A DNA stretch of 64,000 nucleotides. Origin: Aquabacterium sp. OR-4. GTDB taxonomy: Bacteria; Pseudomonadota; Gammaproteobacteria; Burkholderiales; Burkholderiaceae_C. Under the pieces are notes generated by a model. That model saw only the letters and a list, made by a program, of their open reading frames with translations, did not search any database and was not told where the DNA came from. This document shows, piece after piece, positions 20,757-30,685 of the stretch. The stretch's first letter is position 1. Each line of letters begins with the position of its first letter. The stretch spans positions 2,170,001-2,234,000 of the forward strand of contig NZ_JAOCQD020000001.1 in NCBI RefSeq assembly GCF_025290835.2. Direction: 5' to 3'. The position numbers were made by a program, and so were the translations under genes.

Positions 20757-21809
20757 TCAGAACGAGTGGTAGATACCGGCTTCGGTGCCGCGCGAGCCCT
20801 GGCCTGCCGTGACCGTGCTGCCGCCAGGGATCACGTACTTGGCGGCGCCGCTGTTGGTCACGCGCGAGATCGTCGCATACAGCGAGGTGCGCTTGGACAG
20901 GGCGTACACCGTGCCGAGTGCCAGCTGCTTGCCGCTGTAGTCGACCTTGCCCACCGAGTTGCTGAAGTTGGCATGGGTGTAGCTGGCGCGCAGCGTGGTC
21001 TGCCCCATCGTGTAGGTGCCCCCCAGTGACCAGCCGGTCTGCTCGCGCGTGGTCTGCTCGCTGCGGTGCAGCAGCAGCATGGCGCGGGCATTGCCGAAGC
21101 GGTAGCTGCCGCCCAGGTTGGCCACCTTGAAGTTGTCGCCGGCGGCGTTGTTCTCGGTGCTCGAGATGGCCGCAGCCACGTCGAGCTCCTTGTTGGCATA
21201 GCCGATGCGCGCACCGGCGTACTTGCCCGGGCTGCCTTCGCCAAAGGCGAACATCGCCTGGCCGTACACGCCACCCAGGGTGTCGGGCAGGTGGTAGCCC
21301 ACCGAGTTGTTGGCCCGCACCACGGTCGATGCGCTGCTCGACAGGCCATCAAAGCCATACAGCAGGTTGCTGGCCGCGCCCACGCCATTGGTGCCGAAGG
21401 CGTTGAAGCGGCTGATGCTCCAGAAGGTGGGCGTGTAGTCGCGGCCCAGGCGCAGCTCGCCCACGCCCTTCTTGGCCAGGCTGACGGTCGAGCGCCGGCG
21501 GAAGTCGAGGCTGCTGCCACCGGTGTCGGGGCTCAGGGCGCCTTCGAGGTGGAAGCCGGCGCTCATGCCGTCACCCAGGTCTTCGGTGCCGCGAAAGCCC
21601 AGACGGCTGGTCTGCAGGCCGTCGATGCTCATCAGGTTCACGCGCTTGCTGCCGTTGGTGAGCTGCTGCACGCCGACGTCGAGCACGCCGAACACCGTGA
21701 CGCTGCTCTGCGCGAAGGCAGGTGCCGACAGGGCGACGAGGGCGGCCGCGGCCAGCGCACCGTGGCGCAAGGTGCGGCGGGCGGGGGCAAAGGGGATCAT
21801 GGGGTTCAA
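20757..21809 (-). CDS. Outer-membrane porin (Gram-negative general porin family)
   Basis: About 350 residues. A signal peptide ending ALSAPAFAQ is followed by SSVTVFGVLDVGVQ, the standard first strand of betaproteobacterial trimeric porins. The constriction-loop region LSLAKKGVGELRLGRDYTPT and a C-terminal strand ending in Phe (EAGIYHSF), the signal for outer-membrane assembly, are present. The start is taken as TTG 21809 because AGGAGA is 7 nt upstream; ATG 21800 is in frame but 16 nt from it. tctC begins 69 bp downstream on the same strand, so the porin probably lets the tricarboxylate into the periplasm, as OpdH does beside tct genes in Pseudomonas. Confidence 0.93.
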   Translation of the reverse strand: MNPMIPFAPARRTLRHGALAAAALVALSAPAFAQSSVTVFGVLDVGVQQLTNGSKRVNLMSIDGLQTSRLGFRGTEDLGDGMSAGFHLEGALSPDTGGSSLDFRRRSTVSLAKKGVGELRLGRDYTPTFWSISRFNAFGTNGVGAASNLLYGFDGLSSSASTVVRANNSVGYHLPDTLGGVYGQAMFAFGEGSPGKYAGARIGYANKELDVAAAISSTENNAAGDNFKVANLGGSYRFGNARAMLLLHRSEQTTREQTGWSLGGTYTMGQTTLRASYTHANFSNSVGKVDYSGKQLALGTVYALSKRTSLYATISRVTNSGAAKYVIPGGSTVTAGQGSRGTEAGIYHSF

Positions 21810-21881
21810 GGTCTTGTCTCCTGCGGATGTCGTGATGGCGGCGCGTGCGGCCAGCGGCTGTTGGCGCCAGCCGGCATGCTC

Positions 21882-21913
21882 GACAGCCAGGCTGTCAAAC
21901 CGCTGTCCACAGC
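21882..21913. promoter_or_regulatory. Palindromic operator in the porin-tctCBA / tctDE divergent region
   Basis: GACAGC (21882-21887), three bases, then GCTGTC (21891-21896) form a perfect palindrome. GCTGT (21902-21906) and ACAGC (21909-21913) make a second inverted pair. On the minus strand a consensus -35 TTGACA (21898-21893) overlaps the first palindrome, but no good -10 follows at the right distance, as expected for an activator-dependent promoter. Inference: binding sites for TctD. Confidence 0.5.
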
Positions 21914-21991
21914 CTGCGGGTAAACCACGATGGCCCCACAAGCCGGGCGCTCGGCCGCCCGCAGCGTCAAAGCGCTGCTAAGGTGCGCGCC

Positions 21992-22693
21992 GTGAAAGTG
22001 CTGCTGATCGAAGACCACGAAGCCATGCAAGCCACGCTGCGCCGCAGCCTGGAGCGCGGCGGCGGCGTGCAGGTGCTGTGCTGCGGCGACGGCGCGCGCG
22101 CGCTCGAGCGCTGGCGCGCCAGCTGCCCGGACGTGGTGCTGCTCGACCTCGGCCTGCCCGGCCGCGACGGCCTGCAGGTGCTGGCCGATGCGCGCGCCGA
22201 GGGGCTGCGCACGCCGGTCTTGATCCTCACCGCCCGCGGCACCGTGGGCGACCGCGTGCTGGGCCTGAACACCGGCGCCGACGACTACCTGCCCAAGCCC
22301 TTCGACCTGGACGAGCTCGAGGCGCGGCTGCGCGCGCTGGCACGGCGCGGCGGCGCGCCGGCCGACGGACCCGGCAGCTTCATGGGCCTGCAGGTCGATG
22401 GCGACAGCGGCGCCGTCTACCACCGCGGCGAGGCGCTGGAGCTGCCGCCGCGCGAGGCCGCGCTGCTGCGCGCGCTGCTGGCGCGGCCCGGCCAGGCCGT
22501 GGCCAAGGAGCGGCTGCTGGCCCTGGTGTTTGCCGACGAGCCCGAGGTGCTGCCCGACGCCATCGAGGTGGTGGCCTACCGCCTGCGCAAGAAGCTGGCG
22601 CGCACCGGCGCACGCATCGTCACGCTGCGCGGCCTGGGTTATCTGCTGAAGGCCGATGACGGCAGCACGGCCACCAGCCCCGCCGCCGGCTGA
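21992..22693 (+). CDS. tctD: OmpR-family response regulator, TctD type
   Basis: A 233-residue transcription factor. The receiver domain has the acidic pocket (IEDHE), phosphoacceptor D52 in VVLLDLGLPGRDG and K102 in YLPKPF. The C-terminal half is a winged helix of OmpR type, with LELPPREAALLRALL and VEVVAYRLRKKL leading to the GLGYLL hairpin. GTG 21992 gives the exact family N-terminus KVLLIEDHE. It is divergent from the porin-tctCBA operon and overlaps or abuts tctE, matching the known TctDE arrangement that activates tricarboxylate uptake. The -35/-10 elements on the plus strand are not obvious. Confidence 0.92.
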   Translation: MKVLLIEDHEAMQATLRRSLERGGGVQVLCCGDGARALERWRASCPDVVLLDLGLPGRDGLQVLADARAEGLRTPVLILTARGTVGDRVLGLNTGADDYLPKPFDLDELEARLRALARRGGAPADGPGSFMGLQVDGDSGAVYHRGEALELPPREAALLRALLARPGQAVAKERLLALVFADEPEVLPDAIEVVAYRLRKKLARTGARIVTLRGLGYLLKADDGSTATSPAAG

Positions 22694-24173
22694 ACCGGTG
22701 GCGGCCGGGCGCAGCGCGGCCGAGCCGCTGGCCGCCCGCGCGGGCCGCGCGCTGCAGCGGCTGTCGATGCGCGCGCGCCTGCTGCTGGGCATCTTGCTGC
22801 CGGTGGGCCTGCTGCTGGCGCTCAACACCGCGTCGATCTACCGCCAGGCCCTGCACTCGGCCGACATCGCCTACGACCGCACGCTGCTGGCATCGGCCAA
22901 GGCCATCGGCGAGCTGCTCACCGTCACCGGCCCCGAAGGCGCACCGCGCCTGCTGGCCCAGGTGCCCTATGCCGCGCTGGAGGCCTTCGAGGCCGACAAC
23001 CGCAGCCGCATGTACTACCGCGTCACCGGCTTCCAGGGTGAGCATGTGTCGGGCTTCGACGACCTGCCGGTATGGCGCGGCCGCATCCCCGACCGCGGCA
23101 TCTACGCCGCGCTGGTCGATTTCTACGACGACCGCTACCGCGAGCAGCCGGTGCGCGTGGCCGTGCTGCTGCAGCCGGTGGCCAGCCCGGTGACCCAGGG
23201 CACCGCCACCATCCAGGTGGCCGAGACGCTGGAGCTGCGCCAGACCCTGGCGCGCCAGATGCTGCTGGACACGCTGTGGCACCAGGCCCTGCTGATGGCG
23301 GTGATCGCCGTGGTGGTGACGGCGGTGGTGCACTGGGTCACGCGGCCGGTGCGCCGGCTCAGCACCGCCATCGGCGCGCGCCGCGCCGGCGAGCTGGCGC
23401 CGCTGGATGGCGCCGAGGCCCCGCGCGAGCTGCGCCCGCTGGTCGAGGCGGCCAACGACGCGCTGCAGCGCCAGGCCCGGCTGCTGGCCCACCAGAAGCG
23501 CTTTGTGCGCGACGCCTCGCACCAGCTGCGCACGCCGCTGGCGGTGCTGCGGGTGCAGGTGCAGTCGGCGCTGCGCGGCGATCTGCCGGCGCGCGAGGCC
23601 TTGCTGGAGATCGGCCACACCGTCGACGGCGCCACCCGCCTGGCCAACCAGATGCTGGCGCTGGCCAAGGTGGAGCAGCTGCGCCAGCAGGGCGACGCGC
23701 CGGTGCTCGACTGGGCCGAGGTGGTGCGCGACGTGGCACTCGATCTGGCACCGCTGGTGGCCGCGCGCAACCTCGACTTCCACCTCGACGCCCAGCCGAT
23801 GCCGGTGCGCGGCCACGCCTGGGCGCTGCACGAGCTGGTGCGCAACCTGCTGCACAACGCCATCCGCGTCTCGCCCGAGGGCGCCGCGCTGGGCCTGCGC
23901 ATGCACACCGCCGACGGCCAGGCCCAGCTCACCGTGGCCGACCAGGGCCCGGGCATCGCCGACAGCCTGCGCCCGCGCCTGATGCAGCCCTTTGCGCGCG
24001 GCGACACCGACGAGGTGGCCGCCGATGGCGCCGGCCTGGGCCTGGCCATCTGCCAGGAGATCGTGGCCTCGCTGGGCGGCCGCCTGACGCTGGACAACCG
24101 CCTCGACGGTGCCCGGGTGCTGGGCCTCGACGCCAGCGTGCGCCTGCCGCTGGCCCACCAGCCGCCGACCTGA
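22656..24173 (+). CDS. tctE: Sensor histidine kinase, TctE type
   Basis: About 505 residues. An N-terminal membrane segment (about 41-60) is followed by a periplasmic sensor region of the 2CSK_N type (DIAYDRTLLASAKAIGELL, YYRVTG, FYDDRYR), a second membrane segment (about 207-228) and the transmitter. The phosphoacceptor His is near residue 289 in DASHQLRTPLAVL; the ATP-binding domain has NLLHNAI, VADQGPGI and GAGLGLAIC. The start is uncertain: ATG 22656 overlaps tctD by 38 nt, while GTG 22698 begins 4 bp after the tctD stop. Either implies co-translation. It senses an external carboxylate and phosphorylates TctD; ligand identity is inferred from context. Confidence 0.92.
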   Translation: MTAARPPAPPPAEPVAAGRSAAEPLAARAGRALQRLSMRARLLLGILLPVGLLLALNTASIYRQALHSADIAYDRTLLASAKAIGELLTVTGPEGAPRLLAQVPYAALEAFEADNRSRMYYRVTGFQGEHVSGFDDLPVWRGRIPDRGIYAALVDFYDDRYREQPVRVAVLLQPVASPVTQGTATIQVAETLELRQTLARQMLLDTLWHQALLMAVIAVVVTAVVHWVTRPVRRLSTAIGARRAGELAPLDGAEAPRELRPLVEAANDALQRQARLLAHQKRFVRDASHQLRTPLAVLRVQVQSALRGDLPAREALLEIGHTVDGATRLANQMLALAKVEQLRQQGDAPVLDWAEVVRDVALDLAPLVAARNLDFHLDAQPMPVRGHAWALHELVRNLLHNAIRVSPEGAALGLRMHTADGQAQLTVADQGPGIADSLRPRLMQPFARGDTDEVAADGAGLGLAICQEIVASLGGRLTLDNRLDGARVLGLDASVRLPLAHQPPT

Positions 24174-24215
24174 GCGCCGGCGCCGCAACGCCAGCCGGGC
24201 TGCGCCGCGCGGCCC

Positions 24216-25154
24216 TCAGGCTGGCGCCAGGGCCGCAAACTGCTCGGGCAGCAGGGCCAGGTCGGGGTGGCTGTGCGCCGTGCCCAGCACGAAGTCCACA
24301 AACACCCGCACCCGCGTCGGCAACTGCCGGTCGGGGTAATGCAGGAACAGCTGCAGCCCGCGCGGCGCGCAGTGCGGGTGCAGCACCCGCAGCGCGCCGG
24401 CCCGCAGCTGCGGCAGCGCCGCCACCAGCGGCACCTGGGCCACGCCCAGGCCCGCCGCGCAGGCGGCGATCAGCGTGCTGAAGTCGTTGCACACCAGCGG
24501 CCCGCCCACCACCAGCGGCTGCACGCCACCGTCGCGCTGCAGCCACCAGGGCGCGGCCTGGCTGTCGCCAGCCGGCTTCAGGCCGAGGCCATGGCGGCGC
24601 GCCAGCTCGGGCAGCTCGTCGGGCAGATCGGGCCGGGCCGCAAAACCCGGCGATGCGCACAGCACCAGGGCCAGCGGGCCCAGCGGCCGGGCCACGTAAC
24701 CGGCGTCGCGCAGCGGCCCGATGCGGATGCCCACGTCAAAACGCGCCGCCACCAGATCACTCACCTGCTCGCTGCACTCGATGTCGAGCACCACCTGCGG
24801 GTGCCGGGCATGAAAATCCGCCAGGCCGGCCGCCAGATAGCCCCGCACATAGGGCGACACCGCCGTCACCCGCACCGTGCCGGTGGCCGCGGCCACGCCG
24901 CCACGCAGGTTCTGGAAGGCGGCGTCCAGCGAGGCCAGCGGCGCCTCGCACTCCGCCAGCAGCGCCGCCCCTTCGGCGCTGAGCGACAGCTGCCGCGTGG
25001 TGCGGGCAAACAGGCGCACGCCCAGTTGCGCCTCGAGCCGCGCCACATTGCGGCTGACGGCCACCGCCGAGACACCCAGCGCCTCGGCCGCGCGCGCAAA
25101 GCTGCCCCCGCGCGCCGTGTGCACAAAACTCACCATGCCCCGCAAGCTCTCCAT
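24216..25154 (-). CDS. LysR-family transcriptional regulator
   Basis: A 312-residue regulator. The winged helix-turn-helix occupies residues about 1-60 (MVSFVHTARGGSFARAAEAL, then SAVAVSRNVARLEAQLGVRLF). A periplasmic-binding-protein-like effector domain follows (about 88-295). The effector half resembles the CrgA/PecT group that lacks a known ligand. ATG 25154 is preceded by GGGAGG; an ATG 18 nt further upstream has no ribosome-binding site. It is convergent with tctE and divergent from the DUF1761 membrane protein across about 145 bp, which is its most likely target besides itself. A hairpin with CGCCAGCC/GGCTGGCG arms (24189-24226) separates it from tctE. Confidence 0.9.
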   Translation of the reverse strand: MESLRGMVSFVHTARGGSFARAAEALGVSAVAVSRNVARLEAQLGVRLFARTTRQLSLSAEGAALLAECEAPLASLDAAFQNLRGGVAAATGTVRVTAVSPYVRGYLAAGLADFHARHPQVVLDIECSEQVSDLVAARFDVGIRIGPLRDAGYVARPLGPLALVLCASPGFAARPDLPDELPELARRHGLGLKPAGDSQAAPWWLQRDGGVQPLVVGGPLVCNDFSTLIAACAAGLGVAQVPLVAALPQLRAGALRVLHPHCAPRGLQLFLHYPDRQLPTRVRVFVDFVLGTAHSHPDLALLPEQFAALAPA

Positions 25155-25300
25155 GCAGGCCCTCCCGGCCATTCGTCTGGTTTGCGCTGCATTCCTAACC
25201 TGCCGTTCGGTCTGAATGAGCCGCGGCGGCGATTGTGGCCGCTGAACGCGCTGACTAAAGTGCCCCCGTTGTCACACTTCTTCGCCCTTGCGGCCTGCCC

Positions 25301-25741
25301 ATGCCCATCATCAACCCGAATCCCCTGGCCATTGCCGCTGCCGCACTGGCCATCTTCATGATCAGCTACGTCTGGTACACGCCGTTGTTTGGCCGCCAAT
25401 GGGCGCAGGAGATGGGCCTGCCGCCCGATCACAGCCCCGGTGGCGCGGCGCTGGCGCGCGGCCTGGTGCTCACCGCGGTGGGCGCGCTGCTGATGAGCAT
25501 GGTGCTGGCCAACAGCATGGCCGTGTGGCACCCCAAGGCCTGGGGCCTGACCGTGCCCGGCCCGGGCGCGGCCGAGCAGGTGCTGTCGGCCTCGGGTTTC
25601 AGCTGGCTGGGCTTTGTGCTGCCGGTGCTGCTGCACCGCCTGGCCTGGGAGAAGTTCTCGCTGCGCCTGCTGGCCATCAACGGCGGTTACTACCTGGTGT
25701 CGCTGCTGGCCGCCGCGCTGGTGCTGCGCCTGATGGCCTGA
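25301..25741 (+). CDS. DUF1761 family membrane protein
   Basis: A 146-residue protein with four hydrophobic helices (near residues 10-28, 50-72, 95-115 and 122-144). The conserved start PNPLAIAAAALAIFMISYVWY followed by a TPLFGRQW-type segment identifies the uncharacterised DUF1761 family of small inner-membrane proteins. No enzymatic motif is visible. It is divergent from a LysR regulator that may control it. A weak promoter candidate (TTGTGG 25233-25238, TAAAGT 25256-25261, 17-bp spacer) lies upstream. hslR follows after 147 bp. Confidence 0.85.
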   Translation: MPIINPNPLAIAAAALAIFMISYVWYTPLFGRQWAQEMGLPPDHSPGGAALARGLVLTAVGALLMSMVLANSMAVWHPKAWGLTVPGPGAAEQVLSASGFSWLGFVLPVLLHRLAWEKFSLRLLAINGGYYLVSLLAAALVLRLMA

Positions 25742-25888
25742 TGGCCTGTGGCCTGCGGGCCACACCCCGGCGGCAGCCCCCCAGCGCGGGCCGCACACCC
25801 CAGCCGGCCCGCGGGCCGGCTGTTGCCGTGGGGCCCTGGCGCCGGCGCCAGGCCACCACGCGCGCGTGATCGCCGACAATCCGGCGCC

Positions 25889-26377
25889 ATGAGTTCCGCC
25901 GCCGCCACGCTCCAGTCCACCTCCGACGGCCTGCGCCTGGACAAATGGCTGTGGGCCGCGCGTTTTTACAAGACCCGCTCGCTGGCCGCCGACGACATCG
26001 ACAAGGGCCGCATCGCGGTCAATGGCCAGGCGGCCAAGCCGTCGCGCAACCTGCGCCCGGGCGATGTGCTCGAGATCCGCCAGGGCCCGGTGCGGCGCAC
26101 GGTGGTGGTGCGCGCCCTGAGCGCCGTGCGCGGCCCCGCCCCGGTGGCGCAGGCGCTGTACGAAGAAACCGCCGACAGCCTGGCCGCGCGCCAGCAGGCC
26201 GCCGAGGCGCGCCGCCTGGCCGCCGAGCCCGCACTGGCCATTGCCGCCAGCCGCCAGGGCCGACCCACCAAACGCAACCGCCGCGACCTCGAACGCGTGC
26301 AGGACGGCCTGCAGGCCGGCGACGCGCCGCCCCTGCCCGGCTGGCAGCGCTGGCGCGCCGAGCTCGACGACGCCTGA
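25889..26377 (+). CDS. hslR: S4-domain RNA-binding heat-shock protein 15 (ribosome rescue)
   Basis: A 162-residue protein with an N-terminal S4 RNA-binding fold (LRLDKWLWAARFYKTRSLA, then DKGRIAVNGQAAKPSRNLRPGD) and a basic C-terminal tail containing GRPTKRNRRDLERV, as in E. coli Hsp15. Hsp15 binds free 50S subunits carrying a stalled nascent chain after heat shock. Its position directly before grpE-dnaK-dnaJ fits a heat-shock role, although no sigma-32 promoter was seen in front of it. The start is ATG 25889; a longer open frame upstream is non-conserved. Confidence 0.92.
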   Translation: MSSAAATLQSTSDGLRLDKWLWAARFYKTRSLAADDIDKGRIAVNGQAAKPSRNLRPGDVLEIRQGPVRRTVVVRALSAVRGPAPVAQALYEETADSLAARQQAAEARRLAAEPALAIAASRQGRPTKRNRRDLERVQDGLQAGDAPPLPGWQRWRAELDDA

Positions 26378-26485
26378 GCGCACGCCCCGCCGGCCACCCG
26401 GTGCCGCCAGGCGCCCCCCGGCGCCGGCCCGCCGGCGCAGCCGCCGCCGACACCGCCGCGTGCAGCACAGTTTCATTTCACCCCT

Positions 26486-26513
26486 CTTGAAACGCGGGCA
26501 ACGCCCCCCACCT
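26486..26513 (+). promoter_or_regulatory. Sigma-32 heat-shock promoter of grpE-dnaK-dnaJ
   Basis: CTTGAAA (26486-26492), a 13-bp spacer, and CCCCACCT (26506-26513) match the sigma-32 consensus CTTGAAA / CCCCATnT closely. The predicted transcription start is about 26519-26522. Confidence 0.8.
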
Positions 26514-26563
26514 CGCCTGCAATCGTGTTCAACCCTTTCAAAAAAACCGCCAAGGCCACCGAG

Positions 26564-27154
26564 ATGACCCCGGAGAACCAGCCGTCTTCCGCCCTGCCCG
26601 ATGACGACGCCCTGAGCGCAGCCGCCGCTGCGGCCGCCCAGGCCGCCACCGGCGCGCCCGAACTCAAGCTCGACGCGGCGGCCGCCGCCGCCGAGCCCTC
26701 GCTCGAACAGCAGTTGGCCGATTTGCAGGCCAAGCACACCGAGATGTCGGACGCCTACCTGCGCGCCAAGGCCGAGACCGAGAACATTCGCCGCCGCACC
26801 GAGGACGAGGTGAGCAAGGTGCGCAAGTTCGCGGTCGAGTCCTTTGCCGAGAGCCTGTTGCCGGTGATGGACAGCATGCAGGCCGCCATTGCCATGCCCG
26901 ACGCCAAGGTGGAGCAGGTGCTCGAAGGCGTGCACGCCACGCTGCGCCAGCTGACCCAGGCGCTTGAGCGCAACAAGGTGGTGCAGATCGCGCCGCCGGC
27001 GGGCACCAAGTTCGATCCGCACCAGCACCAGGCGATCAGCGTGGTGCCGGCCGAGCAAGACGCCAACACCGTGGTGGCCGTGCTGCAAAAGGGCTACCTG
27101 ATCGCTGACCGCGTGCTGCGGCCGGCCCTGGTGACCGTGGCCGCTCCGAAGTGA
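26564..27154 (+). CDS. grpE: Nucleotide exchange factor GrpE
   Basis: DnaK nucleotide exchange factor, about 196 residues from ATG 26564. The disordered Ala-rich N-terminus leads into the long dimerisation helix ([20 protein letters not shown], then [13 protein letters not shown]) and the C-terminal beta-wing with [20 protein letters not shown] and [15 protein letters not shown]. The start is a decision: a GTG at 26525 would add [13 protein letters not shown], but it lies only about 5 nt from the start site of the sigma-32 promoter, leaving no room for a ribosome-binding site, while ATG 26564 has AAGG 8 nt upstream. dnaK follows after 105 bp with its own promoter candidate. Confidence 0.95.
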   Translation: MTPENQPSSALPDDDALSAAAAAAAQAATGAPELKLDAAAAAAEPSLEQQLADLQAKHTEMSDAYLRAKAETENIRRRTEDEVSKVRKFAVESFAESLLPVMDSMQAAIAMPDAKVEQVLEGVHATLRQLTQALERNKVVQIAPPAGTKFDPHQHQAISVVPAEQDANTVVAVLQKGYLIADRVLRPALVTVAAPK

Positions 27155-27194
27155 AGCGCCCACTGACCTGACGCAAAGGCCGGCGCGCCGCACC

Positions 27195-27222
27195 CTTGAA
27201 AGCGCCACCGGCAACCACAACT
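27195..27222 (+). promoter_or_regulatory. Possible second sigma-32 promoter before dnaK
   Basis: A perfect -35 element CTTGAAA (27195-27201) is followed 13 bp later by CCACAACT (27215-27222), a partial match to CCCCATnT. It would allow dnaK-dnaJ expression separate from grpE. Confidence 0.45.
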
Positions 27223-27259
27223 CCAAGACAACCGAATCCAACTCTCACGGAGCAAGAAC

Positions 27260-29224
<1,965 letters not shown>

Positions 29225-29349
29225 TGGACGCGGCGGGCCCGGTGCCGATGCACCGGCCCACCGCTCCCCGAACCGCCGCGAGCGGGCCTGTGGGCGCGAA
29301 GCCCCCAGTCCGCCGCGGCGTTCCTGCTTGATCAAGACAGAGAACTTCC

Positions 29350-30495
29350 ATGGCAAAGCGCGACTACTACGAGGTGCTTGGCGTCGCCAAGAACGCCTCG
29401 GACGAAGACATCAAGAAGGCCTACCGCAAGCTGGCCATGAAGTACCACCCTGACCGCAACCAGGGTGACGACGCCAAGAAGGCCGAGGAGAAATTCAAGG
29501 AGGTCAAGGAGGCCTACGAGATGCTCTCCGAGCCGCCCAAGCGCGCGGCCTACGACCAGTACGGCCACGCCGGGGTCGACCCCAACAGCGCCATGGGCCG
29601 TGGCGGCCCGGGCGCTGAAGGCTTTGGCGGTTTTGCCGAGGCCTTTGGCGACATCTTCGGCGACATCTTCAACGGCGGCCGGCGTGGCGGCGGCGGTGGT
29701 GGCCAGCAGGTCTACCGTGGCGCCGACCTCAGCTACGCGATGGAGATCTCGCTCGAAGAGGCCGCCAACGGCAAGGAGGCGCAGATCCGCATCCCCAGCT
29801 GGGACAGCTGCGACACCTGCCACGGCACCGGCGCCAAGCCCGGCACCAGCGTCAAGACCTGCCCCACCTGCAATGGCGCGGGCACGGTGCACATGCGCCA
29901 GGGCTTCTTCAGCATCCAGCAGACCTGCCCGCACTGCCACGGCAACGGCAAGGTGATCCCCGAGCCCTGCACCACCTGCAATGGCGCCGGCAAGATCAAG
30001 CGCCAGAAGACGCTGGAGGTCAAGATTCCGGCCGGCATCAACGAAGGCATGCGCATCCGCTCGGCCGGCAACGGCGAGCCCGGCACCAATGGCGGCCCCG
30101 CGGGCGATCTCTACATCGAGATCCGCATCAAGGAGCACGACATCTTCGAACGCGATGGCGACGACCTGCACTGCACGGTGCCGGTGTCGTTCACCACCGT
30201 GGCGCTGGGCGGCACGATCGAGGTGCCCACGCTGGCCGGCAAGGCCGAGATCGAGCTGCCCGAAGGCACCCAGCACGGCAAGACCTTCCGCCTGCGCGGC
30301 AAGGGCATCAAGGGCCTGCGCTCGAGCTACCCCGGCGACCTCTACGCCCACGTGGCGGTGGAGACCCCGGTCAAGCTCACCGAGCACCAGCGCAAGCTGC
30401 TCAAGGAGCTGGACGACTCGCTCAAGAAGGGCGGCGAGAAACACTCGCCCAACGCCAAGAGCTGGACCGACCGGGTCAAGGACCTGTTCAAGTAA
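29350..30495 (+). CDS. dnaJ: Co-chaperone DnaJ (Hsp40, type I)
   Basis: A 381-residue DnaJ that stimulates DnaK ATPase and delivers unfolded substrates. The N-terminal J domain includes the invariant HPD in [10 protein letters not shown] Gly/Phe-rich linker follows ([20 protein letters not shown]). The zinc-finger region has four CxxCxGxG repeats ([32 protein letters not shown]), and the C-terminal substrate-binding domains follow. Start ATG 29350. It is third in the grpE-dnaK-dnaJ heat-shock cluster. A hairpin with a T-run about 120-170 bp downstream probably ends the transcript. Confidence 0.98.
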   Translation: MAKRDYYEVLGVAKNASDEDIKKAYRKLAMKYHPDRNQGDDAKKAEEKFKEVKEAYEMLSEPPKRAAYDQYGHAGVDPNSAMGRGGPGAEGFGGFAEAFGDIFGDIFNGGRRGGGGGGQQVYRGADLSYAMEISLEEAANGKEAQIRIPSWDSCDTCHGTGAKPGTSVKTCPTCNGAGTVHMRQGFFSIQQTCPHCHGNGKVIPEPCTTCNGAGKIKRQKTLEVKIPAGINEGMRIRSAGNGEPGTNGGPAGDLYIEIRIKEHDIFERDGDDLHCTVPVSFTTVALGGTIEVPTLAGKAEIELPEGTQHGKTFRLRGKGIKGLRSSYPGDLYAHVAVETPVKLTEHQRKLLKELDDSLKKGGEKHSPNAKSWTDRVKDLFK

Positions 30496-30613
30496 ACGCC
30501 GCGGCGGCCGAGGTGGCACACAAACTGTCAACCTCGTCGCACGCCCGGCCGGCTTGAGCGGCTGAACACGACGGACCACTGCAGATCCGGCCACTGGCGG
30601 CCGAAAACCGCAG

Positions 30614-30668
30614 ACCTGGCGCCCCCTCCGCATGCTGCGGCCGGGGGCGATGCCAGGGTGCCATTTTT
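30614..30668 (+). terminator. Probable terminator or attenuator between dnaJ and the TPR-receiver gene
   Basis: ACCTGGCGCCCC pairs with GGGGGCGATGCCAGGGT around an inner CCGCA/TGCGG hairpin, and a T5 run follows at 30664-30668. The run ends only 17 nt before the next ATG, leaving no space for a promoter between, so the structure may act as an attenuator of read-through from dnaJ as well as a terminator. Confidence 0.5.
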
Positions 30669-30685
30669 CGGAGCAGTTGCCGGCC

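Noticed and set aside
25155..25300. CIRCE or HrcA control of the heat-shock genes
   Set aside because: No TTAGCACTC-N9-GAGTGCTAA inverted repeat was seen before hslR, grpE or dnaK; sigma-32-type elements explain control better.
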